Shown: positions 33,814-41,829 of the stretch, piece after piece
How the letters are laid out: each line of letters opens with the position of its first letter
Numbering within the stretch: the stretch's first letter is position 1
From: Bellilinea sp034411135
Lineage (GTDB): Bacteria > Chloroflexota > Anaerolineae > Anaerolineales > Anaerolineaceae
Length of the DNA stretch: 64,000 nt
Reading direction: 5' to 3'
NCBI GenBank assembly: GCA_034411135.1
Contig: DAOUMN010000079.1
Location: 1-64,000, forward strand
Translations under genes and position numbers: made by a program
Notes under the pieces: model-generated
The model's database searches: none
What the model saw: the letters and a program-made list of their open reading frames with translations, nothing else
Told to the model about the DNA's origin: nothing

Positions 33814-34560
33814 ATGTACACGGTAAAACAACTTGCCCGGCTGGCGGGGGTAACCCCGCGCACGCTGCACTACTACGACCAGATCGGTTTGCTGAAGCCT
33901 TCGCGCCGCATGGAGAACGGGTATCGCTGCTACGATGATCAGGCGTTGCTGCGCCTGCAGCAAATTCTGCTCTACCGTCGACTGGATTTACCGCTGGCAG
34001 CGATTGGCGCGATCCTCGACCGCGCGGACTTTGACACCTTCACCGCACTGGAGTCGCACCGCGAGGAATTGCGCCGCCGCGTGCACCAGCTGGAATTGTT
34101 GATTGCCACCGTGAACAACACCCTGTTATACCTGAAAGGAATTCAACCCATGCAACCGGCATCGATGTTTAAAGGCTTCAGCGAGGAGCAGCAGGCTGAA
34201 TACGAGCAGGAAGCCATGCAGTTGTACGATGCGGAAATCGTCAAAGCTTCCAGTCAGAAGTGGAAAGGCTACACCGCCATCGAGAAGGAGCGCATCCTGA
34301 GGGAGGGCGGAGCCGTGTACGAGGCATTCATCGCAGCCATGCCCGCCGGGGCGGATTCGCCCGCCGCACGCGCCTGCGTGGAGCGCTGGCGTAAGCACAT
34401 GGACTACTTCTGGAGTCCAAACGACGAGCAATTGTTGGCGCTGGCGGATGGTTACGTCAACGACACGCGTTTCCACGCCAATTTCGAGCGCATGCAGCCC
34501 GGTTTGGCGGAGTTCGTCCGCCAGGCGGTTAAGGAGTACCTACGCGCCCGCCGCGCCTGA
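33814..34560 (+). CDS. MerR family regulator with TipAS-like ligand domain
   Basis: 248 aa. Residues 1-70 are the MerR winged helix (TVKQLARLAGVTPRTLHYYDQIGLLKPSRR), followed by a dimerisation coiled coil (75-108) and a C-terminal TipAS domain (FSEEQQAEYEQEAMQLYDAE, then MDYFWSPNDEQLLALADGYVNDTRFHANFERMQPGLAEFVRQAVKEY). TipAL-type proteins activate transcription after binding drugs or other small molecules and control their own gene. The promoter just upstream has the expected architecture. Confidence 0.92.
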   Translation: MYTVKQLARLAGVTPRTLHYYDQIGLLKPSRRMENGYRCYDDQALLRLQQILLYRRLDLPLAAIGAILDRADFDTFTALESHREELRRRVHQLELLIATVNNTLLYLKGIQPMQPASMFKGFSEEQQAEYEQEAMQLYDAEIVKASSQKWKGYTAIEKERILREGGAVYEAFIAAMPAGADSPAARACVERWRKHMDYFWSPNDEQLLALADGYVNDTRFHANFERMQPGLAEFVRQAVKEYLRARRA

Positions 34561-34600
34561 TGCCTTCGCAATACGTGTACATATTTGCGCGCCTGTTTTT

Positions 34601-34633
34601 GATTGTGCGGTTCGGCGGGCTCACCGCACAATC
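34601..34633. repeat. 11-bp inverted repeat between convergent genes
   Basis: A perfect 11-bp stem (GATTGTGCGGT / ACCGCACAATC) with an 11-base loop in the gap between the MerR gene and the convergent acetyltransferase gene. Neither strand shows a U-run after the stem. It may still end transcripts from both sides or be an orphan palindromic repeat. Confidence 0.5.
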
Positions 34634-34727
34634 TGGCTTAGCTTGCCCCTAGCCTACACCGACCTTATGTGCCCTTCAGGGTACGCCGAGGTGTACGGCA
34701 GGCAGCCATTCACACCTTTCAACAGGT

Positions 34728-35183
34728 TCACTTGACCAGCTGGCGCTGCATGATCGTGAACCCCACCTCCGGCACGACCTGCACGGTGTGGAAACCCTCC
34801 CGCTCGTACAGCGCTTTGGCGCGCGGGTTGGAATCGTGCACGCCCAGTTCGATCACATCCACGCGGCTGGCGTACTCTTCCGCCAGGTGCGCCAGCACCC
34901 GCGTGCCGATTCCCTGACCTTGCCAGGCGCGCGCTACCACAATCCCGTGCAGGTGCAGCACCCGTTCGCGCTCCTCGATCCAGTAGCAGCCCACCTTCTC
35001 ATCACCGCAGTACACGCAATACACCCGTCCTACGCCGCGCACCCGGCTGGCAAACTCCGCCCACGACCAGCCCATCATCTCCAGCGTTGGGTGCAGGTAA
35101 CTGCCGGCATCTGCCTGGAGCAGCTCGAGGAACTCATCGATCTGCTCATCGCGCGCCAGCTGGTAACGCAGATTGGCGTCCAT
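34728..35183 (-). CDS. GNAT family N-acetyltransferase
   Basis: 151 aa. The core is VLHLHGIVVARAWQGQGIGTRVLAHLAEEYASRVDVIELGVHDSNPRAKALYEREGFH (acetyl-CoA pyrophosphate loop Q-G-Q-G-I-G-T, then the NxxAxxLYxxxGF motif). The ATG at 35183 has a GGAGGGGAG stretch upstream; the longer frame to 35276 is not GNAT-like. Substrate unknown. Confidence 0.87.
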   Translation of the reverse strand: MDANLRYQLARDEQIDEFLELLQADAGSYLHPTLEMMGWSWAEFASRVRGVGRVYCVYCGDEKVGCYWIEERERVLHLHGIVVARAWQGQGIGTRVLAHLAEEYASRVDVIELGVHDSNPRAKALYEREGFHTVQVVPEVGFTIMQRQLVK

Positions 35184-35373
35184 GGGTTCTCCCCTCCTCT
35201 CCGAAAGACCCCGCCTTCGAAACGCCCAGATTTCCCCCCAACCCACTCCATCACAAGGCATGCGCCTCGTTTGCATTCTCTTTATACCATCAAAGCATGT
35301 GTTTTTTCAATCGATCTCCAACCGTTTGCCGAGCATGGTGGAAATTTAGCACCTTGTCGCCATGCATTGCGCC

Positions 35374-35401
35374 AACCCGCCCGCTTTTGGCGGGTTGTTT
35401 T
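35374..35401 (+). terminator. Rho-independent terminator without an obvious upstream gene
   Basis: An 8-bp GC-rich stem (AACCCGCC / GGCGGGTT) with a 7-base loop is followed by GTTTT on the plus strand. It has no plus-strand protein gene just upstream: the nearest is the MerR gene, 814 bases away across a minus-strand gene. It may end a short RNA or attenuate transcription into the DinB gene. Confidence 0.6.
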
Positions 35402-35481
35402 ATAATCCTGTCAGGATTCTGTGATAGTGTCTGGCGGGCTGCATCCGCCTGGCGCAACCCTCGCAGTGAAAGGAGCCGCGC

Positions 35482-35970
35482 ATGTTCAGTAAAACCCTGT
35501 TCCAATCGCTATTTGCCTATCACTTCGACCTGACCCGCCGTTTGATGGATTCGGCTGCCGGTTTGAGCGCCGAGGATTATCACCAGCCGCGCGGCTACGG
35601 ACACGGCTCGATCCATGACCTGTTCTTTCACTTACTGCGCACCGCCGCTGCCTGGCGGCTGGGGCTGGAAAGCGGCAAACAAACTGCCCCGTTCCAGCCG
35701 CAGAATTACCCTAACCTGACAACGCTGCGCGAAGGGCTCGACCGCGAACAGGCTGCCTGGCAGGTGCTGCTGGAGAGTCTTTCCGCACAGCAGATCGAAG
35801 GCAATCTGCGGTTAACCGACTGGCGCAGCCAGGAACACACCTTCGCGGTGTGGAAGATTCTGCAGCACGTGATCCTGCACGGCATGCAGCACCATTCCGA
35901 GCTGGCGCAGGCGCTGACCGAAAAAGGTCATTCGCCCGGCAACATCGATTACATCTTTTATCCCGAATGA
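35482..35970 (+). CDS. DinB family protein
   Basis: 162 aa four-helix bundle of the DinB/YfiT type. Metal-binding His residues are in GSIHDLFFHLLRT and VILHGMQHHSELAQAL. Members include thiol-dependent transferases and damage-inducible proteins; the activity here is unknown. AAAGGAG precedes the ATG at 35482. It overlaps the next gene start and forms a pair with it. Confidence 0.85.
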   Translation: MFSKTLFQSLFAYHFDLTRRLMDSAAGLSAEDYHQPRGYGHGSIHDLFFHLLRTAAAWRLGLESGKQTAPFQPQNYPNLTTLREGLDREQAAWQVLLESLSAQQIEGNLRLTDWRSQEHTFAVWKILQHVILHGMQHHSELAQALTEKGHSPGNIDYIFYPE

Positions 35971-36464
35971 TGCGCCTGCGCCGCGCCAAACGAACGGACG
36001 CCGCCACCATTCGCCGCCTGGTGTACAGCGAGCGGCTCAACCCGCTTGGGCTGGATTGGCGGCGCTTCTGGTTGGCGCTGGACGAACGCGGCACAATCAT
36101 TGCCTGCGGGCAGATCAAGCCGCACCGCGGCGGCGCGCGCGAACTGGCTTCAATCGTTGTCGCGCCCGGCTGGCGCGGGCGTGGGGTTGCCCGCGCGATA
36201 ATCGAACAGCTGCTGGCGCACAACTCGCCGCCGCTCTACCTGACCTGCCGCGCCGCGCTGGAGCCGTTTTACGCCCGCTTTGGCTTTGTCACCCTGCGCG
36301 ACCCACAGGTTATGCCGCCCTACTTCCGCTGCGTGTCCTGCGCAGCTGGCGGGCTGAAACGGCTTTTTCCACGCTGGGAAGGGTTGCTGGTGATGATTTG
36401 GTCGCCGGATACCCGTAACTTTTCCGGGTTAATTGCGACTAAACAGGTAGCAAAACACCAATAA
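35967..36464 (+). CDS. GNAT family N-acetyltransferase
   Basis: 165 aa. RRAKRTDAATIRRLVYSERLNPLGLDW at the N-terminus, then ELASIVVAPGWRGRGVARAIIEQLL (acetyl-CoA loop R-G-R-G-V-A) and AALEPFYARFGFVTL. The two adjacent ATGs (35967, 35970) overlap the DinB stop. It is similar in plan to the acetyltransferases that modify small amines or amino acids; substrate unknown. Confidence 0.85.
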   Translation: MMRLRRAKRTDAATIRRLVYSERLNPLGLDWRRFWLALDERGTIIACGQIKPHRGGARELASIVVAPGWRGRGVARAIIEQLLAHNSPPLYLTCRAALEPFYARFGFVTLRDPQVMPPYFRCVSCAAGGLKRLFPRWEGLLVMIWSPDTRNFSGLIATKQVAKHQ

Positions 36465-36483
36465 CCTGTTCAAGGAGAAAAAA

Positions 36484-37683
36484 ATGAACACACTGCGTGT
36501 AAAACCTCTCAGAAAGTTGATTGTCCTGGCAGCCCTGGCATTGATCGTGATGGCTGGCTGCGCCCCGCTGGTTGCCGATGCCTCCGCTACCCTCTCTGCG
36601 GCAGCCCCAGCCCAGATCAGCGGCGATGACAGCAATGTGCGCCTGGCGCGCATCGAGCTCAAAGGCAGCGTGGAGCAAATTTCCAGCGACTCGCTGGTTG
36701 TGGACGGGCAGTTCTTCCGCATCGACGACCAGTCGGTGGTCGTTTCGGCGCTCAAAGCCGGCGACCGCGTGCAAGTCAAAGCCGTGCTGCTGCCCGACGA
36801 CTCGCGTTATGCCCAGTCGGTCAAACTATACCTCTCGGACGACGATTCCAACAGTTTCAAGTTCTACGGTTTCGTTCAATCGATTGGCACCGACCAGTGG
36901 ATGATCTCGTCCACCCCGGTCAGCGTCAGCGCCAGCACGACCATCTCTGCCAATATCCTGGTGGGCAGTTTCGTCGAGGTGGAGGGACGCATTGTCAACG
37001 GCACCATGGTTGCTGACAAGATCCAGCTGGAAGATGGTCCCAAGATGACCAAGACCCCCGGTGTGGACGATGGCAAAAATGGCGAGAGCGAGTTCTTTGG
37101 CGTGATCGAGAGCATCTCCAACGGTATGTACATGATCTCCGGCAAGACGGTTACCACCAATGCTTCGACGGAAATCAAAGGCAACCTAGCGGTTGGGATG
37201 AAAGTCAAAGTCCACGCCACCCTGCAATCAAACGGCAGCTACCTGGCGCGCGAGATCGAACCCGCCCTACCCGGGGACGACGCTCAGAAAACCAAGACCC
37301 CCGGCGCGTCGAACGGTGAAGTGGAATTCATCGGTAAGATCGACGGCATTCAGAACGGTGTGCTGGTGATTGGCGGCAGGACGGTGCGCACCAACGCCTC
37401 GACCGAGATTAAAGGCGCACTGGCAGTGGGTGTGATGGTCAAGGTACACGCTTCCCTGCAATCGGATGGCTCGTACCTGGCGCGTGAGATCGAACTGACC
37501 AGCAGAGACGACAACTCCGGCAAGAGCGGCACCGATGATGATAATTCCGGCAAAGGCAGCAACGACAGTAATGACGATAACTCCGGCAAAGGCGGCAACT
37601 CCGGCAAGGGCAGCGGCGATGATGACGATGATGATGATGACAATTATGGCAAAGGCGGCGATGATTACGGCAAGGATGACTGA
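36484..37683 (+). CDS. DUF5666-repeat lipoprotein with acidic Gly/Ser/Lys tail
   Basis: 399 aa. The signal peptide ends at a lipobox with Cys26 (IVMAGC). Four DUF5666-like beta modules follow, each with a pattern such as FxGxIxxIxxGxxxIxGxTVxxNAST (about residues 58-115, 126-182, 203-258, 280-337). Residues 340-399 are a low-complexity tail built from DDNSGKG-like units and an eight-residue Asp run, probably calcium- or cation-binding and surface exposed. GGAG precedes the ATG. It is followed by the sigma and anti-sigma genes; the latter has the same kind of tail. Confidence 0.8.
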   Translation: MNTLRVKPLRKLIVLAALALIVMAGCAPLVADASATLSAAAPAQISGDDSNVRLARIELKGSVEQISSDSLVVDGQFFRIDDQSVVVSALKAGDRVQVKAVLLPDDSRYAQSVKLYLSDDDSNSFKFYGFVQSIGTDQWMISSTPVSVSASTTISANILVGSFVEVEGRIVNGTMVADKIQLEDGPKMTKTPGVDDGKNGESEFFGVIESISNGMYMISGKTVTTNASTEIKGNLAVGMKVKVHATLQSNGSYLAREIEPALPGDDAQKTKTPGASNGEVEFIGKIDGIQNGVLVIGGRTVRTNASTEIKGALAVGVMVKVHASLQSDGSYLAREIELTSRDDNSGKSGTDDDNSGKGSNDSNDDNSGKGGNSGKGSGDDDDDDDDNYGKGGDDYGKDD

Positions 37684-37720
37684 TCCAATGGTACGCTGCT
37701 AATGAAAAGTAGCGGTGAAA

Positions 37721-37749
37721 GCCGGGTGTGAATGTCCCTCGCACCCGGC
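37721..37749 (+). other. Hairpin after the DUF5666 lipoprotein gene
   Basis: An 8-bp perfect stem GCCGGGTG / CACCCGGC with a 13-base loop lies 37 bases after the stop codon. No clear U-run follows (AAACCCATAAAA), so it could be an inefficient terminator or an mRNA 3' end stabiliser separating the lipoprotein from the sigma gene. Confidence 0.45.
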
Positions 37750-37779
37750 AAACCCATAAAAACTGACCATAATCGGGTC

Positions 37780-37785
37780 TATAAT
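37780..37785 (+). promoter_or_regulatory. Possible -10 box of the sigma factor gene
   Basis: TATAAT at 37780-37785 lies 24 bases before the ATG at 37810, allowing a leader of about 18 bases. No convincing -35 hexamer is present at the usual distance. Confidence 0.4.
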
Positions 37786-37809
37786 GAACTTGAAACAGGT
37801 TTTTGGATC

Positions 37810-38385
37810 ATGAGCGTCCGTTCACCAGCCACCTACACCTCCCCAAGCGAAGACACCGCCGCGCTGCTCCAGCGGGCAAAGCGCTTCGAACCGCAGGCAC
37901 TGGCGGCGCTGCACGATCATTTTTATCCGTTGGTATTCCGTTATGTCTCTTACCGGGTGGACGATTTGCAGGTATGCGAAGACATCACCGCCGAAGTGTT
38001 TTTACGGCTGCTGAATTTTCTGAAGAGCAGCAGCCAGGACATTCACAGTTTGCGGGCGTGGCTGTACGGCACCGCCCACCATCTGATCCAGGATCACTAC
38101 CGCCAGGGCTACCGTCACCCCACCGCGCCGCTGGAAGATCACGAAACCGTCTCCAACGGGCACAACCCGGCGGAGGAGACCGAGCGCGCGCTGGCTGTGC
38201 ACCAGGTACGCTCCGCCATGCATCTGCTGACGCCTGACCAGCAACACGTGTTGGCGCTGCGCTTTTCGCAGGACTTATCGGTTCAGGAAACCGCCCAGGT
38301 GATGAAGAAATCCATCGAGGCGGTCAAGGTATTGCAATTTCGTGCACTGGCGGCGCTGCGCCGCCAGTTGGAAGGGAGCAGGTAA
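37810..38385 (+). CDS. Sigma-70 family (ECF-type) RNA polymerase sigma factor
   Basis: 191 aa with region 2 (PLVFRYVSYRVDDLQVCEDITAEVFLRLLNFL) and region 4 (LLTPDQQHVLALRFSQDLSVQETAQVMKKSIEAVKVLQFRAL), no region 1 or 3, as in ECF sigmas. I start it at ATG 37810; an in-frame start at 37732 would add residues encoded by the hairpin and promoter region. It lies 3 bases before the anti-sigma-like gene and likely controls this locus. Confidence 0.9.
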   Translation: MSVRSPATYTSPSEDTAALLQRAKRFEPQALAALHDHFYPLVFRYVSYRVDDLQVCEDITAEVFLRLLNFLKSSSQDIHSLRAWLYGTAHHLIQDHYRQGYRHPTAPLEDHETVSNGHNPAEETERALAVHQVRSAMHLLTPDQQHVLALRFSQDLSVQETAQVMKKSIEAVKVLQFRALAALRRQLEGSR

Positions 38386-38388
38386 GCC

Positions 38389-39522
38389 ATGCAGCCTACC
38401 GATATCGCTCAACTTTTGGATGAATGCCTGCAGCGGCTTGAAGCAGGCGAGAGCCTGGAAGCCGTCGTGGCAAGTTACCCTGCCCAGGCAGAGGCGCTGC
38501 GCCCGCTGCTGCTTGGCGCACGGGCAGCTCATTACGCAGGACACAACCTGCCGCCGGTCAGCGGGCAAATGCGCAGCCGCGCCCAATTCCTGGAAGCGGC
38601 AGCGGCGCAGACTGAAAAACCCCGCCGCTGGCAGCTGTTCAGCCTGCCGCGCTTTGCCAATGCCCTGCTACTGGCGTTGATGGTCATTTTGACCGGCTTG
38701 TTCGCCTCCACGCTGGCATCGGCGCGCTCGCTGCCCGGTCAGCCGCTGTACGGAGTCAAACGCTCGGTCGAACGGGTGCAACTCGATCTGACCAGTGGCG
38801 CGCTTAACAGGCTGATCCTCTCCGACGCCTTCGATTTGCGCCGCGCTGAGGAAGTGCGCCAGTTGATTGCCGCAGGACGCACCCAGCAGGTGGCGTTTAG
38901 CGGCTTTTTGCGCGCCGAGGAATCCTCGCGCTGGTCGGTGGCAGAGGTAAGCTTCACACTCGATCCCGACCTGGCTGCCGCGGCAGCCAAGATGATTGGC
39001 AGCTACGTGGATGTAGAAGGCAGGGTGCACAGCGACGAAGGACTGCTGGTCAGTCGCCTGAGCGTGCGCCTGTTCCAGATTCGCGGCGTCATCCAGGCGC
39101 AAAGCGACGACGAGTGGCTGGTGGACGGCGTCCGAATGCGGTTGAGTGCGCTGAGCGAGATCCTCGGCACACCACAGGTGGGCGATTTTGTGGGCATCAC
39201 TGCGCTGCGCACCGGCGTAAATGAATTTCTTGCGCTCAGCATCCGCGGGGCGGGTGTGGTGGAGAATTCAGCCACCCTCAGCCCGCTGCCCGTAACCATC
39301 CAGCCGAGCCCACAGCTACGCGCCACCGACGACAACTCCGGCAAGAGTGGTGATGATGACTCCGGCGGGGATGACAACTCCGGCAAGGGCAGCGGCGACG
39401 ACTCCGGCGGGGATGACAGCTCCGGCAAGGGCAGCAACGACGACTCCGGCGGAGATGACAATTCCGGCAAAGGCAGCAACGACGACCCCGGCGGAGATGA
39501 CGACACTGGCAAGGACGATTGA
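38389..39522 (+). CDS. Membrane anti-sigma-like protein (DUF5667 plus DUF5666) with acidic repeat tail
   Basis: 377 aa. A cytoplasmic N-terminus (LLDECLQRLEAGESLEAVVASYP, a common anti-sigma/DUF5667 leader) is followed by one transmembrane helix (about residues 88-108), then SARSLPGQPLYGVKRSVERVQL, a DUF5667 hallmark. Two DUF5666-like modules follow (VAFSGFLRAEESSRWSVAEVSF, and IRGVIQAQSDDEWLVDGVRM). Residues 326-377 are 14-residue repeats GGDDNSGKGSxDDS, outside the cell by topology. It probably holds the sigma factor at the membrane. Confidence 0.8.
   Translation: MQPTDIAQLLDECLQRLEAGESLEAVVASYPAQAEALRPLLLGARAAHYAGHNLPPVSGQMRSRAQFLEAAAAQTEKPRRWQLFSLPRFANALLLALMVILTGLFASTLASARSLPGQPLYGVKRSVERVQLDLTSGALNRLILSDAFDLRRAEEVRQLIAAGRTQQVAFSGFLRAEESSRWSVAEVSFTLDPDLAAAAAKMIGSYVDVEGRVHSDEGLLVSRLSVRLFQIRGVIQAQSDDEWLVDGVRMRLSALSEILGTPQVGDFVGITALRTGVNEFLALSIRGAGVVENSATLSPLPVTIQPSPQLRATDDNSGKSGDDDSGGDDNSGKGSGDDSGGDDSSGKGSNDDSGGDDNSGKGSNDDPGGDDDTGKDD
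39364..39519 (+). repeat. 42-bp tandem repeats in the anti-sigma-like gene
   Basis: Three full and one partial copy of a 42-base unit encode GGDDNSGKGSGDDS, GGDDSSGKGSNDDS, GGDDNSGKGSNDDP and GGDDDTGKDD. The preceding 39 bases are a divergent copy. Related DNSGKG-coding units lie at 37507-37620 in the lipoprotein gene. Confidence 0.85.
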
Positions 39523-39538
39523 CCCGCCGCGGGCGAGA

Positions 39539-40879
39539 TCAGCGCTGGAATAAACCGGTCAGGGTTGCCTGGTCGAGAACATGCCCCTGGATCGCCGCGC
39601 GCAGGCGGGCAGCGGTCAAACCGGGCGGCAAGTCGGGGGACAAGTCGAGCGCGTAGAGGGTAAAGATGTAGCGGTGGGGTTTGCCCGGCGGCGGGCAGGG
39701 TCCGCCGTAGCCAGTTCTGCCGAAATCGTTGCGCCCCTGTGTACCACCAGCAGCCAGCGACTCGCGGGCGGGCACACCTTCGGGCAGCGCATCGCTGCGC
39801 GCAGGCAGGTTGTACACCACCCAGTGGATGAAGTCCCCGCCTGGGGCGTCCGGATCGTTGACCAGCAGGGCAAAACTGCGCACAGCAGGCGGGATACCGC
39901 TCCACGCCAGCGCAGGGGAGCGATCTTCACCGCTGCAGGTGTATTCGACCGGAATGGTTTCCCCATCCTGAAAAGCGTTTGAGGTCAATTTCATGGCGCC
40001 ACCTCCCAAAACACTCGTAGCGGGCAAGGGCGCTGCGGCAATCAGCACGCCGCCCGCCAGCACCGCCAGCGCACCCGCGCTGAGGGTGCACAACAGGTTA
40101 ACTCCGTCGTTGTTCAGCCAGCCCCAGCCGCGCAGCGGGCGGGTATCCGTCCCACAGGTATGCTGCGGGTGGCGTTCGGTCTCCTTGCCACAGCGGGGAC
40201 AGAAGTAAATCGCCTGCGCCGTTGCGCCGAGCAGCGAATCGACCAGGCTGCCCGCCAGACCCGCCAGGGTCACCGCCAGCAGCACGCCCACCAGCGGCAG
40301 GTTGATATTTGCGGGCGGAAAGAACGCGGCAATAGCGGCAATAAACAAGGCTCCCGCCAGGGCTGCCAGTGTGCCCAGCGGGGTAATCCCGCCGGAGGCG
40401 CCCATCTCAACCGGCTTGCCGGTGGTGATGCGGCGCGGCGCAACCGGGCTGAGCACACCCAGTTCGGTTGCCCAGGTGTCGGCGTTGGCAGCTGCCAGGG
40501 CAGCCGCCGCCACCAGCCAGGGCAGCGGCGATTCGGGTAGCGCGGCTTGCAACAGCGCCAGCAGCCCGGCGATGCCGCCATTGGCAGCCACCTGAGCCGC
40601 GTCACGCTGGCTGCCCTTGGAAAATTTTTCATCCACCACCACTTTGCGCCGCCGGAACAGGCGCGAAAGCAGGCTGGAGGAAATGAAGAAGCCCAACAGC
40701 AGCGCCGCCCAGGGCAGACCGCCCAGTCCGAACACTGCCATGCCCAGTAAGGTGGCAGCAGCCGTACCGCTGCGGCTGAGGGAACGGGCAGCATACGCCG
40801 CCAGCGAGATCAGCGCCGCCAGACCAAAGCCGAGAAGCAATTGCAGCCACGAAAACGACTCTCCAAACGCGTTTGGCAC
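39539..40879 (-). CDS. DUF92 membrane protein fused to YbhB/YbcL-type PEBP domain
   Basis: 446 aa. Residues 1-295 are a DUF92 protein (VTE6-like): several helices, FSKGSQRDAAQVAANGG, ANADTWATELG, ITTGKPVEMGASGGIT, then the zinc-like CPRCGKETERHPQHTCG and LRGWGWLNNDGVN. Residues 296-446 are a complete phosphatidylethanolamine-binding-like protein (DPDAPGGDFIHWVVYNLP, GGTQGRNDFGRTGYGGPCPP, HRYIFTLYALD). The start is GTG 40879 with AGGAG 6 bases upstream. An internal ATG at 39994 has its own ribosome site (GGGAGG at 40002-40007), so the PEBP part could also be made alone. Confidence 0.82.
   Translation of the reverse strand: MPNAFGESFSWLQLLLGFGLAALISLAAYAARSLSRSGTAAATLLGMAVFGLGGLPWAALLLGFFISSSLLSRLFRRRKVVVDEKFSKGSQRDAAQVAANGGIAGLLALLQAALPESPLPWLVAAAALAAANADTWATELGVLSPVAPRRITTGKPVEMGASGGITPLGTLAALAGALFIAAIAAFFPPANINLPLVGVLLAVTLAGLAGSLVDSLLGATAQAIYFCPRCGKETERHPQHTCGTDTRPLRGWGWLNNDGVNLLCTLSAGALAVLAGGVLIAAAPLPATSVLGGGAMKLTSNAFQDGETIPVEYTCSGEDRSPALAWSGIPPAVRSFALLVNDPDAPGGDFIHWVVYNLPARSDALPEGVPARESLAAGGTQGRNDFGRTGYGGPCPPPGKPHRYIFTLYALDLSPDLPPGLTAARLRAAIQGHVLDQATLTGLFQR
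40002..40007 (-). promoter_or_regulatory. Internal ribosome binding site before the PEBP part
   Basis: GGGAGG lies 7 bases upstream of the in-frame ATG at 39992-39994, which starts a full-length 151 aa YbhB/YbcL domain (MKLTSNAFQDGETIP). Its strength suggests a once separate gene whose upstream neighbour lost its stop codon, or two products from one frame. Confidence 0.65.
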
Positions 40880-40894
40880 GACTGTCTCCTGACC

Positions 40895-41827
40895 TCACAG
40901 GGTGATGATCGCCACCGCGATCATAAACAGCAACGGGGTGAACGCCGAAGCGACCCACAGCATGAATGCCACCGGGCGGCTGGGCTCGCGGCGGTAGAAG
41001 TAGATTCCGCTCAACAGGTTGACCAGATAGATGAGGATGCCCAGCACCGGCAGCAGCAGCAACTGCTCACCCGCCACGGGCGGCAGTGGATTGCCCTGGC
41101 TGTCGAAGCCAAGCGACACCGCCGGATTGGCGGGGATGACCAGCGCCACCCAGACCAGCAGCAGCAGGGTAAGTACCAGCCCAGCAACCAAAAAGGCGCG
41201 TGCCGGACGGTCGTCCCACACCCGGCGGGCGAAAGCCGCCGGCTGCGCCGAGTAGCGCGTCAGCGGGGTCAGGCTACCCAGTTCGATGGTGCGCTGGAAA
41301 GCGCGGGTGAAAGCGCGCACATCCTGCGGAGAAATGGCGTATACCCGCTCGCTGGCAGCCACCAGCAGCAGATTGCTGGTCTCGGAGGCAAGAAATTCGA
41401 CCGTACCCAGTTCGGCAACCTGGCGCACGCCCAGCACCGCCCCCGGCGCAATCGCGCGCGGCAGAGGCAAAGGAAAGCCCAACTCTGCCGCCGGGCGCAC
41501 CCACTCGATCTCCGGCAGGGGGATATCCTCGGCGCGCAACCCCCAACGCAGGCGCAAACCGTCACGCTCCAGGCGGTAAGAGGCATTCATCAAAGCATAG
41601 CCGCGGTAGAAAGCCCACGGCAGCGGGGCAAAGAACAGCAGCGCCAGCAACAGAAGAAGAACGAACGCCCCACCCTGCGGCGGGTTGCCCCGCCACGTTT
41701 GAGCGGGGTTGAGCGCTATAATCAGGCTGCCCGTGCTGCCCAGCAGCAGGAAGACGCCCAGCAGCAGGTGAAAGATCAAACCGCGCCGGCGCGGTGGCAG
41801 AAACACCTGTGCTTCGTCGGCTTCCAT
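40895..41827 (-). CDS. Bacterial PH-like domain membrane protein
   Basis: 310 aa. Two N-terminal helices (IFHLLLGVFLLLGSTGSLIIAL, and AFVLLLLLALLFFAPLPWAFY) precede a PH-like beta domain: SYRLERDGLRLRWGLRAEDIPLPEIEWVRP, TVEFLASETSNLLLVAASERVYAISPQDVRAFTRAFQ. Three more helices follow. Function unknown; the family usually sits in the envelope. I start it at ATG 41827, just after the DegT stop; the longer frame lies inside that gene. Next gene begins 15 bases on. Confidence 0.72.
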   Translation of the reverse strand: MEADEAQVFLPPRRRGLIFHLLLGVFLLLGSTGSLIIALNPAQTWRGNPPQGGAFVLLLLLALLFFAPLPWAFYRGYALMNASYRLERDGLRLRWGLRAEDIPLPEIEWVRPAAELGFPLPLPRAIAPGAVLGVRQVAELGTVEFLASETSNLLLVAASERVYAISPQDVRAFTRAFQRTIELGSLTPLTRYSAQPAAFARRVWDDRPARAFLVAGLVLTLLLLVWVALVIPANPAVSLGFDSQGNPLPPVAGEQLLLLPVLGILIYLVNLLSGIYFYRREPSRPVAFMLWVASAFTPLLFMIAVAIITL

Positions 41828-41829
41828 GC

